The notes beneath the pieces are model-generated. The model was not told where the DNA came from and did not search any database. It saw only the letters and a program-made list of their open reading frames with translations. A stretch of DNA of 64,000 bases, from NCBI RefSeq assembly GCF_030532195.1, contig NZ_JAUNLP010000001.1, positions 62,001-126,000 of the forward strand. The letters run 5' to 3'. The position numbers and the translations under genes are program-made. The stretch is from Corynebacterium sp. (lineage in GTDB: Bacteria > Actinomycetota > Actinomycetes > Mycobacteriales > Mycobacteriaceae). Shown one piece after another: positions 57,424 through 64,000 of the stretch; position 1 is the stretch's first letter; every line of letters starts with the position of its first letter.

Positions 57424-58368
57424 GTGATTCTCGTGCGACAACGAATTCTGGGCAACAGCGGGCTGCGCGTCTCTGCGTTGGGACTGGGGACTGCGACGTG
57501 GGGTGCGGGAACGGGCTCGGACGAAGCCGGGCGCATCCTCAGCGATTTTCTCGATGCCGGCGGCAATTTGGTCGATGCCTCTCCCCTTCACGGCGGCGAC
57601 ACCGTCGAAGAGATGCTCGGCCGTGTCATCGCGCGCCGCGGTGTGGCCGATAAATTGGTGCTCTCCGTCGCCTCCGGTATTCACCCGGAACGCCCCGTCG
57701 GCCGACGTGTCGATTGCTCCCGCAAGACCATGCAGATGGATCTCGACCAAACGCTGGCTCGCCTCGGCGTTGAACACATTGATCTGTGGGCACCCGGGTT
57801 TTGGGATGGTCTAACCCCACCCGAAGAAGTCGCCGACACTCTCGAGTGGGCGGTGCGGACAGGGCGTGTGCGCTATGCGGGCGTGCGTGGCTACAACGGC
57901 TGGCAGGCAGCAGTGACGCACGCGGCGGCTGACCGCATCGGTCCCGTCTTCGCGCAGCATGAGTACTCCCTGCTTCAGCGCGGTTCTGAATCCGAACTGT
58001 TGCCGGCCTGTGAGCATCTGGGGCTGGGATTTATCGGTGGCGCTCCCCTGGCGCAAGGCGTACTGACCGCCAAATATCAGCACATCATTCCCGAGGATTC
58101 CCGCGCTGCCTCCGAACACGCCGATGCGGAAGTGCAGGACTATCTCGATGCCCGCGGTGTCACCGTCGCCGGTGCGCTGACCACCGCCGCGACGGGGCTT
58201 GGGGTTAGCGCCGCCGTCGCCGCCATCGCCTGGGCACGCGATCGCCCTGGCGTGACATCAATCCTCATCGGCGCACGCGACCGCGCACAGCTACGCGAGA
58301 ACCTCACCGCTGAGCAATTGACGCTGCCGCCGCAGATTTGCAATGCGCTTGACGACGTCACCCTGTGA
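57424..58368 (+). CDS. Aldo/keto reductase-like protein with degenerate catalytic tetrad
   Basis: The 314-residue TIM-barrel protein follows the AKR layout: LGNSGLRVSALGLGTATWG, ILSDFLDAGGNLVDASPLHG, LDQTLARLGVEHIDLWAPGF and GVRGYNGWQAAV. The cofactor end VAAIAWARDRPGVTSILIGAR is also present. The usual catalytic Tyr position reads His (DASPLHG), the Lys position lacks Lys (DKLVLSVAS), and the His position has no His (IDLWAPG). The cofactor-side motif looks intact. Reductase activity is therefore uncertain. The start is GTG 57424, divergent from uppP by 68 bp. Confidence 0.75.
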   Translation: MILVRQRILGNSGLRVSALGLGTATWGAGTGSDEAGRILSDFLDAGGNLVDASPLHGGDTVEEMLGRVIARRGVADKLVLSVASGIHPERPVGRRVDCSRKTMQMDLDQTLARLGVEHIDLWAPGFWDGLTPPEEVADTLEWAVRTGRVRYAGVRGYNGWQAAVTHAAADRIGPVFAQHEYSLLQRGSESELLPACEHLGLGFIGGAPLAQGVLTAKYQHIIPEDSRAASEHADAEVQDYLDARGVTVAGALTTAATGLGVSAAVAAIAWARDRPGVTSILIGARDRAQLRENLTAEQLTLPPQICNALDDVTL

Positions 58369-58433
58369 GCAGTAGCGCCGTCTCGCCCAAGGCCACCGCA
58401 GAGTGCTTAGCCAGGGGTGGTAGTTTCTATAGC

Positions 58434-59600
58434 GTGAGTGTAAACAGTCGCCGACGTGTCATAACCTCCCTACTAGCGGGGCTTTCCGCTAGCGCAGTGG
58501 TCCTGGCAGGATGCTCCTCCGATGTGGAAGGAGACATTGAAGCTGGTATGGGCAACGCCACGCCTGTGCCGGCCGCTTCTCCCGCCACTCCTGATACCAC
58601 TCTGGGCAAGACCAAGAAGATCGATGAAAACATCACCGACGCGATACTTGTCGGTGACCAGGTGATTCTCAAGGCTGATGGCAAGATCCTCTCCGGTCCT
58701 CTGAACAACCCAGCTGCCAACTCAACGAAGCTGGACGCGGACTGCGGAGAACTCGCTCCGAGCGATGAAAGTGCACTGCTGCCCTGCTCGGATGGCATCC
58801 ATGTCATCACTGAAGCGGGCACGCAGGCCGCTGTTGTCGGCCGCGGCACTGCCTACTCGGCAGCCGTGGGACTTGAAGGCGGCCGCATCATCGGCGCTCG
58901 TGCCGATGACAACGTCATCGAAGTCTTCGGTGCCGACGGCGAGCCCGCCGGTGACTTCAAGGCGGCCAATCACGGCTCGCAGCTACTGGTCATCCCAGAA
59001 GCAGAGAAAAGCGCTGCAGACGAGGACGGTGACGATGGCGTCAAGCTCCTTGAGGTCAACCGCCCTGAAACGTCTGTCCACGAATTGAAGTTGGACGAAT
59101 CCCGTGCAGGCTCCGCCCTGCGCGCGGGCATTGGTGTTGGCAAGGCAGCAGCCGGTGACAACATCATTGTCGCCGCGGATACCAAGGGCAATCAGCTGCT
59201 TATTTACACTGCGTCGGACATCATCCGGCTGCACCAGGCAGCCCCAGTGCCGGAGGCTCCGTGGGCCGTTGCCGTCGATGACTCTCGCGGCATCGTGTGG
59301 GTGACATCGACCAAGGTCAATAAGCTCACCGGATACGACATCAGCTCGGGTACCCCGGTCATGGTTGCGGACATCGATACGATTGCAGACCCGCAGTCGG
59401 TCGTGGCAACCAAGGACGGTCAAGTTGCCGTGTTCTCGGCCACCGGTGCTGGTGCGCAGATTTTCGACGCAGCGGACGTCGATAAGGCAATTGCTAAGAA
59501 CAAGCAGAAGGCCGACGAATCTCGCGACGAGATGGCGGTTCGTGAGCCAGCCGATAAGCTACCGACAGGTGCTGACAGTTCTGAAGGGGAAGCCAAGTAG
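58434..59600 (+). CDS. Secreted lipoprotein, LppL-like
   Basis: The 388-residue precursor has a signal peptide (RRRVITSLLAGLSASAVVLAGCSS) with lipobox LAGC in two parts: basic RRR, hydrophobic core, then cysteine. The mature part shows repeated beta-strand units (GDQVILKADGKILSG, GDNIIVAADTKGNQLLIY, DDSRGIVWVTSTKVNKLTGY) like a beta-propeller. In mycobacteria the lipoprotein LppL lies directly before pyrD. GTG 58434 is chosen as start because it places the signal peptide at the N-terminus. The upstream extension is unlikely. It ends immediately before the pyrD ATG. Confidence 0.82.
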   Translation: MSVNSRRRVITSLLAGLSASAVVLAGCSSDVEGDIEAGMGNATPVPAASPATPDTTLGKTKKIDENITDAILVGDQVILKADGKILSGPLNNPAANSTKLDADCGELAPSDESALLPCSDGIHVITEAGTQAAVVGRGTAYSAAVGLEGGRIIGARADDNVIEVFGADGEPAGDFKAANHGSQLLVIPEAEKSAADEDGDDGVKLLEVNRPETSVHELKLDESRAGSALRAGIGVGKAAAGDNIIVAADTKGNQLLIYTASDIIRLHQAAPVPEAPWAVAVDDSRGIVWVTSTKVNKLTGYDISSGTPVMVADIDTIADPQSVVATKDGQVAVFSATGAGAQIFDAADVDKAIAKNKQKADESRDEMAVREPADKLPTGADSSEGEAK

Positions 59601-60701
59601 ATGCCTTCTAAAATTCGTGCCAAGGCCTATCAGCTAGCTCTCAAGGCAATGTTCCAGGTGCCACCTGAGAAGATTCACGAGACAATGACGAAGACGCTGC
59701 AGGGTTTGCAGAAGTCGGAGAGTCTGCAGCGGGCCGTCGCAAAGCTCTTCGTTGTTGATGACGCGGTACTGCGACAGACAGTTTTCGGCGTGGATTTCCC
59801 GCGTCCGTTGGGGCTCGCCGCAGGCTTTGACAAGGCAGCGACTTCCCCGGACTGCTGGGGGCCGATTGGTTTTGGCTACGCCGAACTGGGCACAGTGACG
59901 GCCAAGCCGCAGCCGGGCAATGACCGACCGCGACTGTTCCGCCTGAAGGAAGACCGCGCCATTTTGAACCGCATGGGCTTTAACAACCCGGGTGCGAAGG
60001 CTGTGGCTGAGAATCTGCGGGCGCGGCGCAGCGATGATGTCATTGGCATCAACATCGGTAAGACCAAGGTCACTCCGCTGGAAGACGCGGTGGATGACTA
60101 CCGTGAATCGGCTCGTCAGCTCGGTGGTTTGGCTGATTACGTGGTGGTCAACGTCTCCTCGCCGAATACTCCGGGGCTGCGTGACCTGCAGGCAGTTGAG
60201 TCCTTGCGACCGATTTTGTCGGCCGTGCGAGAGGAGACCAGCTCCCCTGTTCTGGTCAAGATTGCCCCGGATCTCTCCGATGAAGATGTTGTTGCCGTTG
60301 CTGATTTGGCAGTGGAGCTGGGATTGGCCGGCATCGTTGCTACGAATACGACCATTTCGCGCGAGGGCCTGCGTACCCCGGCCGATGAGGTCGCAGCAAT
60401 GGGCGCTGGCGGTGTCTCCGGCGCACCCGTCGCAGCGCGTTCGCTGGAGGTGCTGAAGCTGCTGCACGAGCGTGTCGGAGACAAGCTTGTACTCATCAGC
60501 GTAGGCGGCATTGAAACTGCTGAACAGGCCTGGGAGCGGATTGCCAACGGTGCTTCCCTATTACAGGGCTACACGCCGCTGATTTACGGCGGCCCTGACT
60601 GGATTCGTGACATCCACCTGGGGCTGGCCCGCCAGATTCGCGCACAGGGCTTCTACTCCATCTCGGAGGCCGTTGGTTGTGGCCTTCCGTGGCGCAATTA
60701 A
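59601..60701 (+). CDS. pyrD: Dihydroorotate dehydrogenase (quinone), class 2
   Basis: The 366-residue flavoprotein has a class-2 N-terminal membrane-association helix region (residues 1-40, [17 protein letters not shown]). Barrel motifs are [47 protein letters not shown] (catalytic Ser) and [20 protein letters not shown]. It oxidises dihydroorotate to orotate and reduces menaquinone. The ATG follows the lipoprotein stop directly, so translation is coupled. A strong terminator follows at 60756. Confidence 0.96.
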   Translation: MPSKIRAKAYQLALKAMFQVPPEKIHETMTKTLQGLQKSESLQRAVAKLFVVDDAVLRQTVFGVDFPRPLGLAAGFDKAATSPDCWGPIGFGYAELGTVTAKPQPGNDRPRLFRLKEDRAILNRMGFNNPGAKAVAENLRARRSDDVIGINIGKTKVTPLEDAVDDYRESARQLGGLADYVVVNVSSPNTPGLRDLQAVESLRPILSAVREETSSPVLVKIAPDLSDEDVVAVADLAVELGLAGIVATNTTISREGLRTPADEVAAMGAGGVSGAPVAARSLEVLKLLHERVGDKLVLISVGGIETAEQAWERIANGASLLQGYTPLIYGGPDWIRDIHLGLARQIRAQGFYSISEAVGCGLPWRN

Positions 60702-60755
60702 GCGCGAGGGCGCGTGGCTTGGTGCCTGGAAAGTGCGCCTCTGAGCTAAATAGAT

Positions 60756-60797
60756 AAATCCCCGGCAGCCAGATTCCTCATTGGCTGCCGGGGATTT
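60756..60797. terminator. Bidirectional terminator between pyrD and the PEBP gene
   Basis: Perfect 16-bp arms AAATCCCCGGCAGCCA and TGGCTGCCGGGGATTT enclose a 10-base loop. Short T-tracts exist on both sides of the stem. It separates the convergent pyrD and PEBP genes. Confidence 0.88.
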
Positions 60798-60857
60798 GCT
60801 TTGCCTGCGCTTAGCTGAGCAAGAGGCTATCGCGCCCCAAGGCTTCGGCGCGTGAGG

Positions 60858-61400
60858 TTACTCCTCGACGGTCTCCCACCACGGCGTGATGATGGCACGC
60901 GCAATCGAGTGGAAGTACAGGTTAAAGCCCAGCACAGTCGGCGTTGCATCTTCCGGCACGTCCAGCTTGTCGACATCCACCGCGTGCACCGCATACATGT
61001 AACGGTGTGGGGCATGATTAGCCGGTGGATTGGCACCGTAGTGGCCACGCATACCCGAGTCGCCTACCAGCTGAATTGCGCCCTCAGGCAGCTTGGAGCC
61101 ATCCTCGGCGCCAGCGCCCTGTGGCAGACCCTTCTCGGTTGCCGGGATATTAAATACCGCCCAGTGCCAAAAGCCGGACGCAGTTGGCGCATCCGGATCA
61201 AAGCACGTCACCGCAATGGACTTCGTGCCCTCCGGCAGGTTTGCCCAGTCCAGCTGCGGGGAAACATTCGACGGTGCCCGGAACTTGTCCGGAATCTGCT
61301 CACCATCGGTGATATCCGGCGATGTGAGCTCAAAAGTCGGCAGATCCCTCAGCGGTGCGTACGGGTCAGGTCCTGGGAAATTCGGTGTGTTCGTAGTCAT
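60858..61400 (-). CDS. PEBP/YbhB-YbcL family protein
   Basis: The 180-residue protein has the phosphatidylethanolamine-binding fold: VSPQLDWANLPEGTKSIAVT, CFDPDAPTASGFWHWAVFNI and NHAPHRYMYAVHAVDV carry the DPDxP and HxxxxH ligand-binding segments. The precise role of bacterial PEBPs is unclear; some bind anionic or lipid ligands. The start at 61400 is preferred over 61463, which would add an unrelated tail. It is convergent with pyrD, as Rv2140c is in M. tuberculosis. Confidence 0.9.
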   Translation of the reverse strand: MTTNTPNFPGPDPYAPLRDLPTFELTSPDITDGEQIPDKFRAPSNVSPQLDWANLPEGTKSIAVTCFDPDAPTASGFWHWAVFNIPATEKGLPQGAGAEDGSKLPEGAIQLVGDSGMRGHYGANPPANHAPHRYMYAVHAVDVDKLDVPEDATPTVLGFNLYFHSIARAIITPWWETVEE

Positions 61401-61569
61401 AGTTACCAGTGTGCCTACTTTGCACCGATGCCGCACGGAGTTAGCGAAGTTAGTGAAAAACAATGATGTAGTTTTTCACGTTATTTCATTCTCTGACCTG
61501 CCAATTTGTGTTTCTTTAGCGAGTCGGGATACAGTATCACAGGTCAGCACGACAAGTGCTTCCTACCTG

Positions 61570-61655
61570 GTCCGGGTGGCGGAATGGCAGACGCGCTAGC
61601 TTGAGGTGCTAGTGCCCTATTAACGGGCGTGGGGGTTCAAGTCCCCCTCCGGACA
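61570..61655 (+). tRNA. tRNA-Leu (anticodon GAG)
   Basis: The acceptor GTCCGGG pairs with TCCGGAC (one G.U). The anticodon arm CTAGC-TTGAGGT-GCTAG places GAG at positions 34-36. The variable arm GCCC/GGGC and the T-arm GGGGG-TTCAAGT-CCCCC are typical of a class-II leucine tRNA. The discriminator base is A, and CCA is not encoded. Confidence 0.96.
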
Positions 61656-61665
61656 CAAGTTAAAT

Positions 61666-61703
61666 CCCGAGGAACTGCAGCTAATGCAGGCCTCGGGTTT
61701 TTT
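61666..61703 (+). terminator. Intrinsic terminator of tRNA-Leu
   Basis: CCCGAGG (61666-61672) pairs with CCTCGGG (61691-61697), with an inner CTGCA/TGCAG stem and then TTTTTT. Confidence 0.88.
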
Positions 61704-61743
61704 ATTGCACATGGCTTTACGACGGTCCCCTGCGCCCACCCCA

Positions 61744-61845
61744 CCTATGGTTCAAATGTGACCTATGGCTTCAAAATGAACATATGGCTCTGTATACACG
61801 ACCAAACGTTATATGCGAGCCATACGTCATTTTGGGACCATACGT
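61744..61845. repeat. Imperfect inverted-repeat array with TATGG-type units
   Basis: Two adjacent direct copies, CCTATGGTTCAAATGTGA (61744) and CCTATGGCTTCAAAATGAA (61762), and a partial copy CATATGGCTC (61781) face an inverted arm at 61817-61845. The right arm reads, as its complement, CGTATGG-TCCCAAAATGA and CGTATGGCTC. The loop holds TGTATACA. It is intergenic between tRNA-Leu and cls. Confidence 0.6.
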
Positions 61846-61933
61846 GTGTGCTGTGATTGTGCCCCGTCCTGAGACTATTTCTGCTCGGCTCGCCGAGGCT
61901 AGCGTGTTTGCTACTGCTCACAGCACTACCGCA

Positions 61934-63427
61934 CTACTGCAGCGCAGAGGTCAGGCGGAACACGGAATTGAGGTACCGCTGATGGATTGGCCGCTCATTC
62001 CATTCCTCCTGTGTCAGGATGAGGGATTTCTCGCGGTACTCGTCGGCAAGCGACGTGAGCTTTTCGACGATCGAACCTGCGGCGGTCAGGAGTGTGATTT
62101 CGTAGTTGAGGCCGAAGGAGCGCATGTCCAGGTTTGAGGAGCCGAACATGGCCATGCGGTCGTCGATAATCATGAACTTCGAATGCAGGACGGCCGGTGC
62201 CGGGTAGCGGTAGATTTTCACGCCTGCGTCAAGTAGCGCCTGATAGTAGGACTGCTGCGCATGGCCGACCATGAACTGGTCGGACTTTTCATTGACGTAG
62301 AGCTGGACATCAATGCCGCCGTAGGCTGCGGAGGTGAGAGCCATCAGCATGGACTCGTCGGGCACAAAGTACGGGCTCACTGCGATGATGCGGTGGTGTG
62401 CCTGATAGATCATGTTGTTAAAGACGCGCAGATTGGGCTCTGTGGTAAATCCCGGACCGGACGGTAGCACCTGGACGATATTGACGTTGTCGCCCTCCTC
62501 TTGGCCGTGCAGGGTGTAGTCCCTCGTCGGCTTCGGGGTGGAGTAGAGCTCGCTGGTCCAGTCGACGGCAAAGACTGCGTCGAAAGCCAGCGCGATATTG
62601 CCGTGGAGCTCAATCCAAGTGTCCACCCACTGCCGGCCAATCTTGTGGTTCTTTTTCTTCTGATATTCAGGCTCGATAATATTCAGGGAGCCCATAAAGA
62701 CCGTCTCGCCGTCGATGACAACGAGTTTGCGGTGACTGCGCAGATCCAGGCGGCGCCACGTGAGTTTGAGCAGGCTGACCGGCAGCATAGGATGCCAGGG
62801 TATTTCCGCGCGATTGAGGCGCTTTTTCAGTTTGTAGTAGCCGGGGTATTTCCACGATCCAATGGGGTCGACTAGAACCTTGACCTCTAGTCCCCTGTCC
62901 TGGGCGCGTTCGAGGGCCTGGATGAACGGCTCTGTCGAGTCATCGAGCGCGAAGATGTACGACTGCACATGAATCGATGTCTTGGCCGCGTCGATGGCTT
63001 CAATCGTCCGCTCGATCGAGGACTCAAATTCCGAGTGCAGTCCCATCTCTGAACTCGCCACGGCCGGCAGTCCAGTGAGCAGGCGGGCGAGTTTGAAGAC
63101 ATTGACCACATCGTCTTCAATTTCCACATTTTTCGGCACATCGGGCAGATGCGCGGTGCGCTCCGCAATAAGTTCTTGGGCGAGCGCCTGGACCTCGTGC
63201 CGACGCCCCGTGATCTGCTGCGAGCCCAAAAAGAGGAACAGCGGCAGACCGACAAATGGGATCAACAAAATGAGCAACAGCCAGGCAGTTGATGCGGAGG
63301 GGCTGCGGTTTTCGGGCACCCAGCCGATGGCGATGAATTTAATCGTGTAGTCCAGCGCAAACAGCACGACCTGCCACCACGTCAATTCCTCCACCAGCCA
63401 AGGGAAGGTGCCCATCAACCAATCCAT
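61934..63427 (-). CDS. cls: Cardiolipin synthase (phospholipase D family)
   Basis: The 497-residue protein has two N-terminal membrane helices (VVLFALDYTIKFIAIGWV, STAWLLLILLIPFVGLPLFL). Two PLD HKD motifs follow: SHRKLVVIDGETVFMGSLNI and LHSKFMIIDDRMAMFGSSNL. It condenses two phosphatidylglycerols, or PG with another phospholipid, to cardiolipin at the inner membrane. Its C-terminus TQEEWNERPIHQRYLNSV is typical. It converges on the tRNA-Leu transcript. Confidence 0.93.
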   Translation of the reverse strand: MDWLMGTFPWLVEELTWWQVVLFALDYTIKFIAIGWVPENRSPSASTAWLLLILLIPFVGLPLFLFLGSQQITGRRHEVQALAQELIAERTAHLPDVPKNVEIEDDVVNVFKLARLLTGLPAVASSEMGLHSEFESSIERTIEAIDAAKTSIHVQSYIFALDDSTEPFIQALERAQDRGLEVKVLVDPIGSWKYPGYYKLKKRLNRAEIPWHPMLPVSLLKLTWRRLDLRSHRKLVVIDGETVFMGSLNIIEPEYQKKKNHKIGRQWVDTWIELHGNIALAFDAVFAVDWTSELYSTPKPTRDYTLHGQEEGDNVNIVQVLPSGPGFTTEPNLRVFNNMIYQAHHRIIAVSPYFVPDESMLMALTSAAYGGIDVQLYVNEKSDQFMVGHAQQSYYQALLDAGVKIYRYPAPAVLHSKFMIIDDRMAMFGSSNLDMRSFGLNYEITLLTAAGSIVEKLTSLADEYREKSLILTQEEWNERPIHQRYLNSVFRLTSALQ

Positions 63428-63531
63428 GCAGATGATATTACTGAATTGCCTTTCCCCTACTGTCGCTGCCGGGTTTTAGGCGCATTTTCGCCGTCGCTGC
63501 GTCGTTGAATTTGAACTATCTCCAGAGTAAA

Positions 63532-63547
63532 GTTCAGTCTGTTGAAC
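63532..63547. promoter_or_regulatory. Candidate operator of the ArsR-family gene
   Basis: GTTCA-GTCTGT-TGAAC is a perfect 5-bp-arm inverted repeat of the TGAA/TTCA type used by ArsR/SmtB repressors. Further TTGAAT/TTGAAC units lie at 63505-63516. It is about 50-65 bp before the start codon. Confidence 0.5.
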
Positions 63548-63597
63548 ATAGGTCTGCGTGCAGCGCAACTGATGCGAAAGGACTAACCTCTCCCCCA

Positions 63598-63930
63598 ATG
63601 CTTGAGAAAGCTCCTACTGTAAAAGAAACTGACGTTGCCGCTGGCGTTTTGAAGCTTTTGGGAGATAAGACGCGGCTGGCCATCCTCGCTCTCCTCCACG
63701 ATGGCGAGATGACGGTTACTGCCATCGCCGATGCCCTGAATCGCCCGGTGCCCGCTATCTCTCAGCATCTGGCGAAGCTGCGCATGGCGAATATGGTGCA
63801 GACGCGCAAAGAGGGCACGTCGTGCTTCTACAGCCAACCCGACGGGCATCTGACGACGCTCGTGGTCAACGCACTGCAGTTCGCAGAGCACACGCTTTAC
63901 GACGATCCGCCGCACCACTGCAACAACTAG
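63598..63930 (+). CDS. ArsR/SmtB-family metal-responsive repressor
   Basis: The 110-residue winged-helix protein has the recognition region MTVTAIADALNRPVPAISQHLAKLR. The last helix DGHLTTLVVNALQFAEH has the D-x-H start of the alpha-5 metal site used by SmtB/NmtR-type sensors, and the protein ends PPHHCNN, a further potential metal ligand set. The usual alpha-3 ELCVCDL cysteine motif of arsenic or cadmium sensors is absent. It probably senses zinc, nickel or cobalt and represses its own promoter. The start MLEKAPTVKE at 63598 fits family N-termini; AAAGGA is rather far upstream. Confidence 0.88.
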   Translation: MLEKAPTVKETDVAAGVLKLLGDKTRLAILALLHDGEMTVTAIADALNRPVPAISQHLAKLRMANMVQTRKEGTSCFYSQPDGHLTTLVVNALQFAEHTLYDDPPHHCNN

Positions 63931-64000
63931 TCGTGCTGGTTTAGCGCTTTACGACGAAAACCCCGCGACATAACTTGAGCGTACTCAAAGTAATATCAGC

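Noticed and set aside
61784..62137. 117-residue frame running from the repeat array into cls
   Set aside because: It begins in the inverted repeats and is antisense to the certain cls gene.

Overview
The window is a 64 kb chromosomal segment of a high-G+C actinobacterium, almost certainly a Corynebacterium or a close relative in Mycobacteriales. The evidence is the gene content: mycothiol ligase MshC, RbpA, separate Ppm1 and Lnt, the Pup/Dop/PafA/Mpa set without a 20S proteasome, and PafBC. Gene order broadly follows the M. tuberculosis stretch rbpA-ppm1-fxsA-cob genes-helY-tatCA-pafCBA-pup-dop-mpa-trmI-hisGE-metH-mshC-uppP-lppL-pyrD. No insertion sequence, prophage, rRNA operon or CRISPR array is visible, so this is core genome rather than an island.

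Layout. 1-14.3 kb: thiamine salvage (ThiD-TenA, cut by the window edge), gnd, a PaaI-type thioesterase, ndh, a degenerate cyclopropane-synthase-like protein, an FAD dehydrogenase, a lone Lrp ligand domain, tpx, two CBS/DUF21 membrane proteins, a YceI protein and rbpA. 14.4-17.6 kb: ppm1, lnt, fxsA. 17.7-29.5 kb: aerobic cobalamin genes (cobN under a cobalamin riboswitch, cobG, cobH, cobIJ, cobK, cobM, cobL) with a secreted lipase between cobN and cobG. 28.3-42.9 kb: a nearly gapless leftward run mpa-dop-pup-pafA-pafB-pafC-tatA-tatC-helY-pepQ-SDR-cobL. 43-50 kb: trmI, a RecB-type Fe-S nuclease, aspA with a C4-dicarboxylate antiporter, hisG/hisE, a HAD phosphatase and an acyl-CoA thioesterase. 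51-61.4 kb: B12-dependent metH, a small unknown protein, mshC, uppP, a degenerate aldo/keto reductase, an LppL-like lipoprotein, pyrD and a PEBP protein. 61.5-64 kb: tRNA-Leu(GAG), an unusual inverted-repeat region, cardiolipin synthase and an ArsR/SmtB regulator.

How the genes work together. The cob genes make the corrin that MetH consumes. Mpa, Dop, Pup and PafA form a complete pupylation/depupylation cycle, but no proteasome genes sit between pup and pafA, and Mpa ends without the proteasome-docking tail. AspA with the Dcu-type carrier fits aspartate uptake, deamination to fumarate and C4-dicarboxylate exchange. Ppm1 and Lnt serve lipoglycan and lipoprotein assembly; UppP recycles the cell-wall lipid carrier.

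The most surprising signal is not a gene. An 11-mer, GCTTKACGACG (K = G or T), occurs exactly at least 20 times in the window, ten in each orientation, in different reading frames and in intergenic DNA. Fewer than one copy is expected by chance. Several other intergenic palindromes and repeats are listed separately.
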